In this document: positions 36,001-44,599 of the stretch, in pieces | How the letters are laid out: every line of letters begins with the position of its first letter | How positions within the stretch are numbered: position 1 is the first letter of the stretch | NCBI GenBank assembly: GCA_951213105.1 | Contig: OX578146.1 | Span: 109,665,776 to 109,729,775 of the forward strand | Reading direction: 5' to 3' | From: Amaurobius ferox | Taxonomy: Eukaryota; Arthropoda; Arachnida; Araneae; Amaurobiidae | DNA length: 64,000 bases | Position numbers and translations under genes: made by a program | The notes under the pieces: model-generated | Databases searched by the model: none | Told to the model about the DNA's origin: nothing | Seen by the model: the letters and a program-made list of their open reading frames with translations, nothing else

Positions 36001-39000
36001 AATAATTTATATATTATTTGTAATATAGTGAATTGTTTTTTTTTTTAATTCATTGCCATTATAGGCTTGAAATGTAATTTAATAAAATTTTTGTACTTTG
36101 GAACTAAAGACAGTAATATAAACAACATTTTTTTTCTGGGTTTAAAAGTTTTAAAATTTTCAAAAATGGCTTAGTGCCAAACTTAAATAATAATTCAAAT
36201 TTGATTCATTTACCATAAAAATGTAAAAAGTTTTCTGTGAAAATTATTGTAATAGGAAAGTTTTTTTCATATGTTTTTATGCATAACCTATATTAATTAT
36301 TTATGTATTTTTTTCCTTTAAAGTAACTGGATGGAATCACTGTATTGGTAACTGAATTACAATAGCTTTGGTAATGGAATCACACATATACTTCATGCAC
36401 CCATTAATGTTGTTGTTGAGACCCAGACCGTCTGACCTACCAGAAAGGTGTAAGGTAACTGTTTGGACAGCCGGGAAGAGCCACACAATTTATACCGGAA
36501 CCCAGTGGGGGAGGCATCCACAGGGACTGTACCCTTCTTCCCCTACCACCAACCTCTTGGAAGAACTTACGAACCCACATGTTTAATGTAATCATACTCC
36601 ATGTGAACACGGCAGCAGTTTTGGTAGCTGAGAGAATTGAACCCGGGCCTACCAAGTGCAATTCCCACACGCTAACCACTGGGTTACCACGCCCTGCTCC
36701 TATTAATGTTGCTGTTGAGACCCAGACCATCCGACCTACCAGAAAGGTGTAAGGTAACAGTTTTGACTGCTGGGGAGTGCCACCCAATTTAGACCGGAAC
36801 CCAGTGGGGGAGGCATCCACAGGGACCATACCCTCTTTCCCCTACCACCAACCTCTCAGAATTATTTACAGACCCACATGCTTAGCGTGATCATACTCCG
36901 TATGAACACGGTGGCAGTTGTGGCAGCGTGCAAATCCAGCGCGCAAACCACCAGGCTACCGCACCCGAAATGTGCCAGCAGCATGTAGTGTTCCCAGGTG
37001 GTCACCCACCCAAGTACTAACCGCGCCCGATGCTGCCTGACTTCAGTGATCTAACGAGAACCGGTGTTTTCAGCACAGTAGGGCCATTGGCCTGCTCCTA
37101 TTAATGTGAAAAACTTCAAAAAATTTCTTCAGTGATCATATTAAAATAGTAATTTTTGTTGTAAAAACCATCAGAATAAAAATGTAAAAAAATATGTAAC
37201 TCTGTTCTTGGAGGAAAAATATGCACTTGCTAACAAAGTAGTTGTACAATTGGATGTTGCAGAGAATTACAGCATAAAACATTAAAACAAATTTTAAAGT
37301 GCACATTGGTCCAACCACTTTCTAACCATCTTTACATTATGTTGTTGTTGAGATCCAGACCGTCCGACCTACCAGAAAGGTGTAAGGTAACTGTTTGGAC
37401 GGCTGGGAAGTGCCACCCAATTTAGACCGGAACCCAGTGGGGGAGGCATCCACAGGGACCGTACCCTCCTTCCCCTACCACCAACCTCTCGGAAGGACTT
37501 ACGGACCCACATGTTTAACGTGATCGTACTCCGCGTGAACATGGCGTCAGTTTTGGCAGTGGCTGGAATTGAACCCGGGCCTACCGAGTGCAACTCCAGT
37601 GCGCTAACCAATGGGCTACCGCGCCCGATCTTTACATTATGTAATATATGTCTAGATAAGTGAGAGAGAACACTTAAATGTGTTTGTAAATAATGAACTG
37701 GATCATAATAAATATTTTCTATGCACATACTACACAAAACTTCTTCAAAATTGTAAACTAAAAGATCATTTTCTTCAAGAGGTCATGTTTCTCAATGACA
37801 ACATAACCAGTCAAATTAAATAAAGATTTTGTTTATAAATCTTACGTTCTTCGAACATGATTTCGGACAAAAGGTATTTTGAAATTTCTTTGCTACCAGC
37901 CATGGAAAATGTGTGGTTGATTGTGTAGGTGAAACAATCAAGAAAACCTTGCCAGAAATATTGTTAGCAGTGCAGAAGATTTTTTTAATATTGTATCAAC
38001 GAAGTGGACAAAAGTAGATGTAGCCCTTGTCGACAGATATGAAATTGAAGCCTGTCACAAAAAATTGGATAAGAGATGGGAAAATTCAACTTCACTACCG
38101 AATACTTTAAATGTACATTTTGCTGGACCTATCGAACCATACACAGTTGATTCCAGCTCTTATCCAACTTTATCTAAATTAGATGTGTACAATTTCTATA
38201 TGGCTGATTTAACATATAAAAAGAAAAAGTATTGGATCTATTCAGGAATTAGAGTCTTCTAAGAAATAATCTTGTCTACAACATGTGTTTTAAGAATTCT
38301 TCGTTTTGGTTAAATACCTTGTAAAGATATATTTTTGTTAGTCCATTTTTTTTCTGTATCCAAGCTGAATGTGGAAATATCATGTTTTTGGAGGTATGAT
38401 GAACAGGGGCTGGTATATCTTTTTCTACATCAAATAGATCAGTGTTGGAGAGAATATCATAAAAAAGTTACCAGATCCTATTATCAGTGCTAGGGATCGA
38501 TACTACTTTTCCTCACCTGTTAAAGCATAGTGAATAAAAACATCTGTTTATTTAATTAATTATTTTTATTACTTCTGTTTAACTGTATAGCCATGTGAAA
38601 AGTAAATAGTGTAATCAAATTAGCTTAATTTTTTTTTTCTAAAATAAAAAAAAATAAAAAATAAATAAAAATTAATAATTAAACCAGTATGTAATAATGA
38701 AATATGATTTGCTTTAATTACTAATTACTCCTGAAATGAATGATGAATGAATGATATAATTATTAATTAAACCTAAAAAGAATAAAAAATAAAAATACAC
38801 ATGAAAAGAATTTTTTCATGTGTATTTTCATTGTCAAATGTAATATTTTTTTGTTAAAGTGATTCTGCTACCAAAAGGGGTGTTTCTGTTACCATTGCTT
38901 TTTTCTTAAATTAAGGAATGTAAAGAAAAGAAATCAATAGCGAAGTGTAAAGATAAATCTCAACTTTGCATGTAAAAATTATTGGTAAAATAAAATTGTT

Positions 39001-39463
39001 AGTTTAGCTGAATTTGTAAACATTATGGCATTTGTAGAATGTTAAAGTCAAAATGAGGGTGATTCCATTACTCAATTATTTGGTTGCCAGATGTTACTTT
39101 ATATTGAGGTAAAAAGAAAATGTGATGCATTATTGTGCTATTGTATACTCTTTCCTTCCTGTGCTTGTGCTTAATAAACATTTGTAAATATTTTATTAGA
39201 TAACATACGTGATTGTTATAGTGAGGGTAGTTATTCTGTTACCATGGAGAGCCATGGTAATATGAGCCATGGTAGAAGAGCCACGGTTAAGAGATTTAAA
39301 GTAGAGTTGGACACAGTTCACCAAAATCCGTGTTTACTCTTCAAAATGTTAATATTGCTTTAAGTGCAGTGGTAAAATTTTAAGAAGTAAAAATGCAGAA
39401 ATGCAGTTTGATTGTTTAGAAAAGTCAAAACTCAACAAAAGTTTTAACTGTTTGGACACTTTG

Positions 39464-39519
<56 letters not shown>

Positions 39520-42500
39520 AAAGAAGGTTGATGAGCGGATTTGCAGTGTGGTTTTACAGGGATGCTCTATGTTTGAGTAGTTAATATTGCCTTCTGCTAC
39601 TGAATTATGAGGAATCAAGTTAGAGTGTGGGAGTTTGATCATCCACTTAAAAATTTCTTTAAAGGCAGTACAGGTATTCTTCAATATCTTATGTGATAGG
39701 ATCTTGTTCTCATTATAGATACCAGCATCTGTACTTGAGTTTTGGACTTTTTAGCCTTCTTTACAGAACAGCCAATACCTGCATTGACTTGTGAAACTTG
39801 CTATATGCTATAATTTTGTGAAACACTATGGAAAATGATAAATTCAATCTCATCACACAGCTGGCATAAAATTTAATAAAAATGGAGCTCAGGCTGCTAC
39901 AGTGAGACAATGTTCATACTTATGTCTCACTTTTCAGGCTCTGTGAATTTGATAGTTTACTTGTCATAATTTGTCTGTAAAGCTTTTTGTACTTTAATAG
40001 TTGGTTAGAGAAGATGCTTTAGATCTGATTCTTGCAATGAGATATGTTTAGCTTAGTAATAAAATTAAAAAAAGTATATTGCAGAAAAATTAAGATCTGC
40101 AAATGTTTTTGACTATGTTGATTGAATGATATAAAAACAAGGTACTTGTGTAGTTTACCAACTATTGTTGGTGAACTTTAAAAATGCTGCCATTTTGGTG
40201 CAATTTCTTTCTTTTGATCTGAAAGTATATGGTTGCCAGATGAACATGATGAAACAAAATGCATACAGTAACAAAACACAAATGAATAGAAATATAAGTT
40301 TAAATACATTAATTGTATAACATACCTTGCTCATTAAAAAAATATAGTGTGGTCATGAAAAGAGCTTAAAATTTCGAAAATTTTTGTTTATTTTTTCCTA
40401 ATTAATAATTCAAAAACCTGTTTTTTTTTTTACACTAATTTGAATTAAAAGAATCATATATTTGCTGTTTATTGTTTTGAATTGCATCTTTATTGTTTTG
40501 AATATATTATATTTCTAAAATTAAAATTAAAATAAAGTTTGTTTATTTTTCAATTATTTAAATTTTAAAAACATTGTTTATTTACAATAGTTTAAATTTC
40601 AAACAGTTTTTGCTTACTTTCAATATTTAACATCTGAAAAACTTTTGTTTACTTTGACTAATTCGAATTATTAAAAATTGGGTACTTTTTTGCAATTTAA
40701 ATTTTGAAACTTCCCTTTACTTGTCAATGGCTTAATTTTCAAGAAGTTTTTGTTTATTATTCAATATTTAAATTTGATAACCTTCTATTTATTTTCAATA
40801 ATTTCAATTTAAAAACTCTTGTTTGCATTTCAAACCTTTATTATGTAGGAAGTAGCCTTCATAAATCAGGGAACCTCATGAAGCATATGGTGGAAGTGCC
40901 CCATATACCATAATTGACTGGCCATCTTTTCATCATCGTTCTTGTGATATTAAGGTTTTTATAATATCATAATGCCTAAAACGTATAAATCCATAAAAAT
41001 CGGAGTCTGATTTTTTATTCAATCAAAATGCTTTCTTTTTACATGTATACTATGTGTTGTAGAGAAAGTGAAGATATGAATTTGTCTGCTTTCATAGTTT
41101 GCTTATTTTCTAAATTGTGAGCCACACCAACTCCCTCTACTTGTTACAAATGTATTGAACTTTATTTGAATAATTGGTTATTAAGAGTAATTATCTTTCC
41201 ACAGGAAAGGATAGAATTAAAAGACTGGGAGGAAATAAATATGCTTTCAAATATCATTGTTAAAGCTCAGGCTGCTGTTTGCAGTAAATTGCCTCCTCAT
41301 CTACAATCTGTAAGTTTTCACATTTATATTAAGATTTGATATTATTTAATATCTGTATATTATGTTTAAGTAAGTAAGTACACTGAAAAAGGACCTAATT
41401 CTCATTTGCTGAATGGCAACAAGTTTAATCTTAATTGCATTGTTTAAAATATGAAGGTAAAGGGAAACCATCTACATGATGTAAAAACTTCATCAAAACC
41501 TTTTATTTACTTAGTTAAATTATATTGTTTAATGTATTTTGTTGGAGAGAAAATGATAATGTGCTATTTATATGAAGCAAAATGATGATATTTAAACGAA
41601 GCTTTCTAAACACTCTTGCTGAATGGCAACTAGTTAAACAAATACATTTTTAAATACATATTTTCATTCTTTAAGATGGGAAGTTAGTTATATTTGTCAT
41701 AATGCATGTAGAAGGGCATGGAGTGTCTGTGAAATTATGGATGAAGCTATTGAAGGAAAAGCATTGAGAAATAAAGTTGATAGACTTGAATGAGCCAAAG
41801 AAAGTATCGAAAATAATCTCAGCTAAAGGAAAAATGTGTAACTGAGAGACAATTAAATTGTTATTTTCAGAGTCCTATCGAAAATTTCACATATGCCTAG
41901 GCCACAGAAGCTCTGCATGGCTACAGTTAGTAGCTAATAAAATACTCTGATGTTTTTGTGAAATTTGTTTCAAATGAGACTTGTTTTGAAGAATTAAGTA
42001 CAATAACTGTTTAGGTTAAACATAATGGAATTAATATAATGACTGAATAAAATTGATTCATGTACATTTTTTCTGTACCTTCTGATATGAAACACAATTT
42101 TGATAAAAAATAATGATTGAAGCATTGAATTGAACCAAAATATAATTGGGCAGTTTACATTTTGGAATATCTTTAGAGTTTTGGATGTTTTTAAAGCTGA
42201 AGGATGTAGTACGCATTTCAGACTTAAGTCAGACTTAATGCCATTGATGAAATGATGATTGTTGAAACTCCTATCAGTTAAACCATTGATGAAATAATCC
42301 AGGATCAACTGGAATCAACATTCAGATTTTGTTTTTATCTATATGAACTGGACTGAGCAAGTGAGGGGAGTGATGTATCAAAATTATCGAGCATTTCCAT
42401 TATAGCTAGAATATTGATTTTAGTGTCATTCAATCCATATCAGTTTTGAGATCAAGGGAAAATCTAAAATTTCAAAAAGTCTAATTGGGGGGGACAGTGC

Positions 42501-44258
42501 AAAGGAATAATAAAAAAAACTCAAAGTGACTTTGCTTAATTATCAAGCATTTCCACTTTAGCTGGAATCTTGGTTTTGGTCTCATTCAATTTGTCCCAGC
42601 TTCCAGTTCAATGAAAAAAAATCTAATTTTTCAAAAATTCATATTAGGCGTGACAATGCAAAGGAATAATTAAAAAATTCTAAACCATTTTTCAGATTGA
42701 TCGAGCACTTCTACTTGAGCCAGAATCTTAGTTTCGGTCTCATTCAATCCATCTCGGTTTCCAAATCAACGAAAAATTTGGAAAATTTCAAAAGTTTGAA
42801 TAAAGAAATTAAAAAAAAAAAAAAAAAAAAAAAATTGCCTTTCAAAAATGTGCAAAATTACATTTTTATGCTTAAATTTGAAATGGTTTATATTAGTTGC
42901 ACATTTTAATTTGAAATGGTTTATATTTATGCATAATAGCCGAATGCATTTAATTTATTGGTGTGACTAAATTGTTGTCAATGAAATATCTGCAATGAAT
43001 TTTCATGGAATATTTTGAAACAGTAATTTGGGTATGAAATCTGAAGAGATGCACTTTTTTTATTTCTAAGAATGATTGTAATACAAGTGGAATTAAATGG
43101 AATATGAGTGTATGAGAAAGTTGAGTAAAAACTCAATTTTAGACCTTGTCCACAAATATGAAATTGAAGCCTGTCACAAAAAATTGGATAAGAGATGGGA
43201 AAATTCAACTTTACTTCCTAATAAGTATTTTGCATTTAAATTAAAAATATTAAGCAAATAAATTTTTTTTTTGTTTTTCTATCAATTTATATATTACTGG
43301 GTAACATGTTGTGCCAAAACTTTCAATCCCTTACCTTAGCTACACACAGAGCTCTTTCAGTTTCTTTTCCAATGCAGCTTCACTCTCTCTGCTGTATGCT
43401 ATACATTTATCGTGAATCAACCACAATAAATGTGCTTGTTCAATAAATGCTTTTACGCAATAACTGTGCAAAATTTTTTTGAGAATTGCTACATATAAGT
43501 TGAACGATTTTTTACAAGTTGTACATGTTTATACCTTTTTTGTTTTTCAGGCTATCAAACAGAAGATGTCTAGTAGTAATAGTAAAAAGATTCCAATTAC
43601 TTATGAAAATGCAGAAAATTCACAAAGTTCTACTTTACCCTCTCAAAGAAAACCATCGGCAAATTCTCAAGGTTCTGCTTTACCTCCTCAAAGAGAAGCA
43701 CCTGCAAATTTGCGAAGTTCTACTTTACCTCCCCAAAGAGAAACACCTGTAAATCAGCCTACACATATTGTTCTAAACAAAGCTGTAGCTTCAACCTGTT
43801 CCTCCCCTGAAAGTGGAAAGAAAGCGGAAAGTGGTGATAACCCATTAGATCATAAATCAGTTTATCGTCAGATTTTGCTTTCTCTATATAGAAAAGCATT
43901 TAGTTCATCTTCAGCTACAAATTCTTCCACAACTGTTACTCAATCACAATCATCAGCAATCCCCCAAACTGTTACATATAATGATTTGAAGTCATCTATT
44001 TTACTAAATGGTTTGTCAAATTTAGAAAGCTTAAGGAAACAGTCACAGTCATCTCATCCTGTTCCACATGCTGCTGGCAGTCATAGGTTGCTCGTCAATC
44101 AGAACATTTCTGGTTCACCATCTGGACAGTCATCTTCATCTTCCTCTCAAAATATTTTATCTAAATTGGTTCATTCATCAAATAAAATGCAAACACAATT
44201 GAAACAACCAACCAGCAAAAGTACTACCAAGGAGTGGGAAGATTTCTTTACGAAATGA
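13939..44258 (+). CDS. Host gene, 3' portion: ten exons, low-complexity Ser/Pro/Lys-rich protein
   Basis: Joined exons: 13939-13981, 18961-19415, 19550-19573, 24302-24362, 24456-24691, 27304-27418, 29516-30003, 35641-35738, 41205-41309, 43551-44258. Every boundary has AG/GT and all phases connect without a stop, giving about 776 codons ending WEDFFTK. I do not recognise the protein. It starts here with charged [16 protein letters not shown], then has a Pro-rich region with repeats of PPLKP and MPSIIASPL, acidic and Ser-rich linkers, twelve five-residue repeats of the type RPTSE, a helical stretch (exon at 41205) and a Ser/Gln-rich tail with three repeats of STLPPQRE. No membrane segment or catalytic motif is visible. 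A disordered nuclear or scaffold protein is a guess. The 5' exons are not identified and must lie before 13939, beyond or within the region interrupted by the retrotransposon. Confidence 0.8.
14780..16640. repeat. Cluster of diverged 200-300 bp repeat units
   Basis: Phrases such as gaaatgtgttcaggagt, tataacgtgtttt, caaatacgaaatatctcg, ccttatac-tagattttga and aactcctgaacacattt recur in order near 14925, 15020-15250, 16090-16200, 16350-16490 and 16510-16610. A related stretch lies at about 25795-25910. The small open frames at 14790-15015 fall inside it and are not genes. Confidence 0.6.
15317..15440 (-). mobile_element. Degenerate tRNA-derived SINE fragment
   Basis: On the minus strand it retains the SINE body order seen in the better copies: ccctgtgg, ccactgggttc-like, taaattgggtggcac and a diverged 3' part. 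The tRNA-like head is missing. Confidence 0.6.
18961..19415 (+). CDS. Host gene exon (455 nt), Pro-rich
   Basis: Acceptor attattttatag ends at 18960 and the donor is gtaagtat at 19416. The first A completes Lys. It reads [11 protein letters not shown] and continues to LFED, leaving G. The Pro-rich part has two copies of MPSIIASPL and several [10 protein letters not shown] units, typical of disordered or SH3/WW-binding sequence. The frame stays open into the intron for a further 133 bases, which is not thought to be coding. Confidence 0.85.
19550..19573 (+). CDS. Host gene microexon (24 nt)
   Basis: Strong acceptor cttttttgttgtag ends at 19549 and the donor gtatgc starts at 19574. The exon adds A-VDLECNP in frame and keeps the phase (enters and leaves after one base), so skipping it would leave the protein in frame. 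Support is positional and from phase only. Confidence 0.5.
19790..21010. repeat. Dispersed 1.3 kb repeat, copy 2
   Basis: Partner of 1805-3118. Left block gaatccactctggtctgaag at about 19811, middle block around 20540-20650, right block around 20870-21000 (cgcataattttgaataat, acgttaagagggggaataa). The 120-residue minus open frame at 20362-20724 is not conserved in copy 1 and is not called. Confidence 0.65.
21538..21755 (+). mobile_element. Second tRNA-derived SINE family
   Basis: A tRNA-like head has a box A-like TGGCTGAGCAGCCAAGG (about 21547) and a box B GGTTCGAGTTCC (about 21602), the spacing of an RNA polymerase III promoter. It differs in sequence from the SINE at 23659-24229. The body runs to about 21755 (gatgatgggcgatttcc). 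It lies in the host intron between 19573 and 24302. Confidence 0.55.
22399..23072 (+). mobile_element. Palindrome-headed element, diverged copy
   Basis: It begins with a CTTTCCC-type palindrome around tataatatgtata and continues gaaagtattgtagcaggg, gagcacgtttt and tggagtgatgtttgtgtgtg in the same order as 32823-33866. It ends tatagggaaagttatctc followed by cacatcagatttttttt. About 0.67 kb, shorter and more diverged than the other copies. Confidence 0.7.
23646..24242 (+). mobile_element. Two tandem tRNA-derived SINEs sharing flanking repeats
   Basis: SINE 1 (23659-23927) lacks the first ~25 bases of the head. SINE 2 (23941-24229) is full length with box A TAGCCCATTGG and box B GGTTCAATTCC (SINE 1 has GGTTCGATTCC). 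Both end in a CAA repeat tail. The 13-bp sequence ACACACAGGCAGA occurs three times, at 23646-23658, 23928-23940 and 24230-24242, bracketing each copy like a reused target duplication. The open frames of 121 and 128 residues here are SINE artefacts. Confidence 0.85.
24302..24362 (+). CDS. Host gene exon (61 nt)
   Basis: Acceptor atattttccag ends at 24301 and the donor gtaattt starts at 24363. TT completes Val, then [19 protein letters not shown], leaving AG. The next exon adds T to make Ser. Confidence 0.75.
24456..24691 (+). CDS. Host gene exon (236 nt)
   Basis: Acceptor ttaattttag ends at 24455 and the donor gtgagtgt starts at 24692. It reads [14 protein letters not shown] through PKPVSSVN and leaves G. 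A possible amphipathic helix [17 protein letters not shown] lies near the end. The open frame continuing to 24795 is intron read-through. Confidence 0.85.
24692..27303 (+). other. Host intron
   Basis: No exon seen. A G-rich stretch at about 25444-25460 and another at about 26858-26879 (four runs of three or more G separated by single T) could form quadruplexes. A diverged unit of the 14.8-16.6 kb repeat cluster lies at about 25780-25910. Confidence 0.5.
27304..27418 (+). CDS. Host gene exon (115 nt)
   Basis: Acceptor atttttcttacag ends at 27303 and the donor gtaatt starts at 27419. It encodes [20 protein letters not shown] and on to VVTND, leaving AA. The segment has a regular, probably helical pattern ([15 protein letters not shown]). 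Confidence 0.85.
27419..29515 (+). other. Host intron with dispersed repeat
   Basis: It contains a TG microsatellite at about 27960-27985 and copy 1 of the 0.85 kb repeat (28540-29390). No exon seen; the short open frames here show no domain. Confidence 0.5.
28540..29390. repeat. Dispersed 0.85 kb repeat, copy 1
   Basis: It matches 46960-47765 in the same orientation. Shared blocks include aagcayctgctayttaaat, cagataa-ac-act-ca, attcggttcaaa, atgttcttc, gagatggaaa-tgtgataatat, aactaattyraattta and a final cagatga-acac-aa-tcttctttta. It is not coding. Its end resembles the sequence at 23575-23640 (gtaccaaatttcacggctgtccga), so it belongs to a wider family. Confidence 0.6.
29516..30003 (+). 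CDS. Host gene exon (488 nt) with twelve pentapeptide repeats
   Basis: Acceptor aatttttatag ends at 29515 and the donor gtaagtag starts at 30004. The exon begins [20 protein letters not shown], then a Ser/Lys-rich stretch with repeated SSEKIS-type words. From 29823 to 30002 it has exactly twelve copies of a 15-nt unit encoding R/K-x-x-S-E ([20 protein letters not shown] and so on; copy 8 RSRYE, copy 10 RLKSD and copy 11 RPKLE vary). The repeat ends one base before the splice donor. Charged alternation suggests a disordered or single-helix segment. Confidence 0.88.
31448..31523. repeat. TA dinucleotide microsatellite
   Basis: A nearly pure TA run interrupted only by acatacat near 31472. It lies in the host intron. 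Confidence 0.95.
32823..33866 (+). mobile_element. Palindrome-headed 1.0 kb element
   Basis: It opens with the inverted pair CTTTCCTTATA and TATAAGGAAAG around catactaatg-like loop bases. The outer TIR CTTTCCTTATATA (32823) returns inverted as TATATAAGGAAAG at 33830-33842. A conserved tail, tcatgtg, then cccacatcagattttt, closes the element. Internally it has tcgaaaattcgaattcgaat, a TG microsatellite (about 32941-33069) and a 700-bp A/T-rich body nearly identical to 63054-63982. The His/Thr-repeat open frames on the minus strand are the microsatellite. No protein is encoded, so it is probably non-autonomous. Confidence 0.8.
34935..35500. repeat. Four diverged ~170-bp tandem units
   Basis: Recurring order: ccttttgtttaaa or ttttcatttaaaa, ataataatgaaaat-gg, gtagattc-gag, ac-tggggacaga-ggattcaa-aaa, attcaaatttgaatgcattttt. 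Units start near 34940, 35110, 35260 and 35430. A short duplicate ggtcgacacttttcatt lies at 35085-35122. The 90-residue minus open frame here is a repeat artefact. Confidence 0.7.
35641..35738 (+). CDS. Host gene exon (98 nt)
   Basis: Acceptor ttttttttagttacag ends at 35640. A second AG six bases earlier (ends 35634) would add two codons in frame. The donor gtatgt starts at 35739. It reads [20 protein letters not shown] and ends VLKKV, in phase 0. Confidence 0.8.
36411..36692 (-). mobile_element. tRNA-derived SINE, minus strand
   Basis: Reading the minus strand: a gggcgtggtaacccagtgg head (box A-like), a box B-like GGGTTCAATTC, the body with aaattg-gtggc, and the tail caacaacaac. It is flanked by TGCACCCATTAATGT (36396-36410) and TGCTCCTATTAATGT (36695-36709), 13 of 15 matching, probably its target duplication. 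Confidence 0.85.
36710..37090 (-). mobile_element. Chimeric 5S rRNA / tRNA-derived SINE
   Basis: On the minus strand the order is a 5S rRNA-like sequence (37091 down to 36973), a short junction with catttc, a tRNA-like head (gggtgcggtagcctggtgg), then the same SINE body as its neighbours, ending ctcaacagc. A 17-bp direct repeat CCTGCTCCTATTAATGT flanks the whole unit (36693-36709 and 37091-37107). The two parts therefore inserted together as one retroposed RNA. The tRNA-like box B region is altered relative to neighbours. Structure resembles the 5S-tRNA chimeric SINEs known from vertebrates (AmnSINE1 type). Confidence 0.8.
36973..37091 (-). pseudogene. 5S rRNA-derived sequence (119 nt)
   Basis: The minus strand begins GCCAATGGCCC, contains CGGTTCTCGTTAGATCAC, the internal promoter region (GTCAGGCAGCATCGGGC, GGTTAGTACTTGGGTGGGTG) and GACCACCTGGGAACAC, and ends GCTGGCA. 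That is the full length and order of animal 5S rRNA with several substitutions. No T-run terminator follows, so transcription would continue into the SINE. It is the head of the chimeric SINE rather than a working 5S gene. Confidence 0.85.
37328..37642 (-). mobile_element. tRNA-derived SINE with 15-bp target duplication
   Basis: The element (37343-37627, minus) is flanked by perfect ATCTTTACATTATGT at 37328-37342 and 37628-37642. It has a full tRNA-like head (cgggcgcggtagcccattgg, box B GGGTTCAATTCC) and tail. It is nearly identical to 23941-24229, so recently active. The 122-residue minus open frame is an artefact. Confidence 0.9.
37897..38262 (+). pseudogene. Broken transposon-like coding fragment
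   Basis: The frame from 37897 reads [19 protein letters not shown], resembling an ATSHGK-x-x-CDGIGGT-x-KR motif that I associate with repeated arthropod transposon-related proteins. After a frameshift near 37975 another frame reads [19 protein letters not shown] and then [19 protein letters not shown], running to a stop at 38260-38262. The family assignment is by motif memory and tentative. There is no start codon. It lies in a host intron and has a partial duplicate at 43145-43224. Confidence 0.5.
39470..39516. repeat. TA dinucleotide microsatellite
   Basis: A pure TA run of about 47 bp in the host intron. It explains the IYIYIY stretch of a minus open frame. Confidence 0.95.
41205..41309 (+). 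CDS. Host gene exon (105 nt)
   Basis: Acceptor ttatctttccacag ends at 41204 and the donor gtaagt starts at 41310. Phase 0 on both sides, 35 codons: [15 protein letters not shown] to KLPPHLQS. The pattern is helical ([19 protein letters not shown]), possibly the best-folded part of the protein. Confidence 0.85.
42375..42800. repeat. Three diverged ~155-bp tandem units
   Basis: Each unit has atcgagcattt-ca-tttagc, agaat-ttgattt-ggtctcattcaat, a stretch of aaaaatctaaa-tttcaaaa, and g-gacaatgcaaaggaataat (absent in the third). Units start near 42380, 42540 and 42695. Confidence 0.75.
43145..43224 (+). pseudogene. Exon-like duplicate of the 38.0 kb coding fragment
   Basis: It matches 38026-38105 almost exactly ([19 protein letters not shown]). 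Here it is preceded by caattttag and followed by gtattttg, so it looks like one exon with splice signals, while the 38.0 kb copy reads on without interruption. It is inside the last host intron, and I do not include it in the host protein. Confidence 0.5.
43551..44258 (+). CDS. Host gene last exon (708 nt including stop)
   Basis: Acceptor ttttttgtttttcag ends at 43550; the stop is TGA 44256-44258. Phase 0. It begins [17 protein letters not shown], has three repeats of about 15 residues around STLPPQRE, a central helical part ([16 protein letters not shown]), and long Ser/Gln-rich tracts, ending KEWEDFFTK. The open frame extends upstream of the acceptor to 43479, but the pyrimidine tract and phase favour 43551. 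AATAAA signals follow at 44326 and 44594. Confidence 0.9.
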   Translation, partial: AIKQKMSSSNSKKIPITYENAENSQSSTLPSQRKPSANSQGSALPPQREAPANLRSSTLPPQRETPVNQPTHIVLNKAVASTCSSPESGKKAESGDNPLDHKSVYRQILLSLYRKAFSSSSATNSSTTVTQSQSSAIPQTVTYNDLKSSILLNGLSNLESLRKQSQSSHPVPHAAGSHRLLVNQNISGSPSGQSSSSSSQNILSKLVHSSNKMQTQLKQPTSKSTTKEWEDFFTK

Positions 44259-44325
44259 TAGAAATTTTTTTTTGAGGTGATAATTTTCTTTCTACCCAGC
44301 AGATTTAATTTGTAAATATCTGCAG

Positions 44326-44599
44326 AATAAAACTGCCAACATTGTAACCATAGCAAGAAATTGCTAGTCATTGTAATGCACTCAAATTTGCCGTAAACTG
44401 CCATTACAACATTTTGTTATTAAGCTCTAAGTATGTTCTTTTTTTATAAATGTTACATTTTAATTGAAATAAGGGAAATTTGTTTCCATGTCCCCCCCCC
44501 CCCCCCCCAAATTTGAGAGAATACCGTTTGTGTTTCTTTGAAAATTTGTATTTCTGTATATTGTTAATTGAAAACATTCTATATTTAATCTTAAATAAA
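44326..44599 (+). terminator. Polyadenylation signals of the host gene
   Basis: AATAAA at 44326-44331 and at 44594-44599 lie 68 and 336 nt after the stop codon. Either could be used. A C-run at about 44492-44508 sits between them. Confidence 0.6.

Larger units (their letters stand above)
35739..41204 (+). other. Large host intron with SINE cluster and degenerate coding fragment
   Basis: It holds three minus-strand SINE units (36411-37627), one fused to a 5S rRNA sequence, a broken coding fragment (37897-38262), and TA repeats at about 39470-39516. No further exon identified. Confidence 0.5.
41310..43550 (+). other. Last host intron
   Basis: It contains three diverged tandem units (42375-42800), an A-run (about 42811-42833) and the exon-like duplicate of the broken coding fragment (43145-43224). 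Two similar words, ttgctgaatggcaac, occur near 41407 and 41617. Confidence 0.5.

Noticed and set aside
36973..37091. Functional 5S rRNA gene
   Set aside because: Substitutions, no terminator, and a shared target duplication with the SINE show it is part of a retroposed unit.
36437..37737. Minus open frames of 130 and 122 residues
   Set aside because: They are SINE bodies read through; the same peptide appears at 23531-24198 for the same reason.
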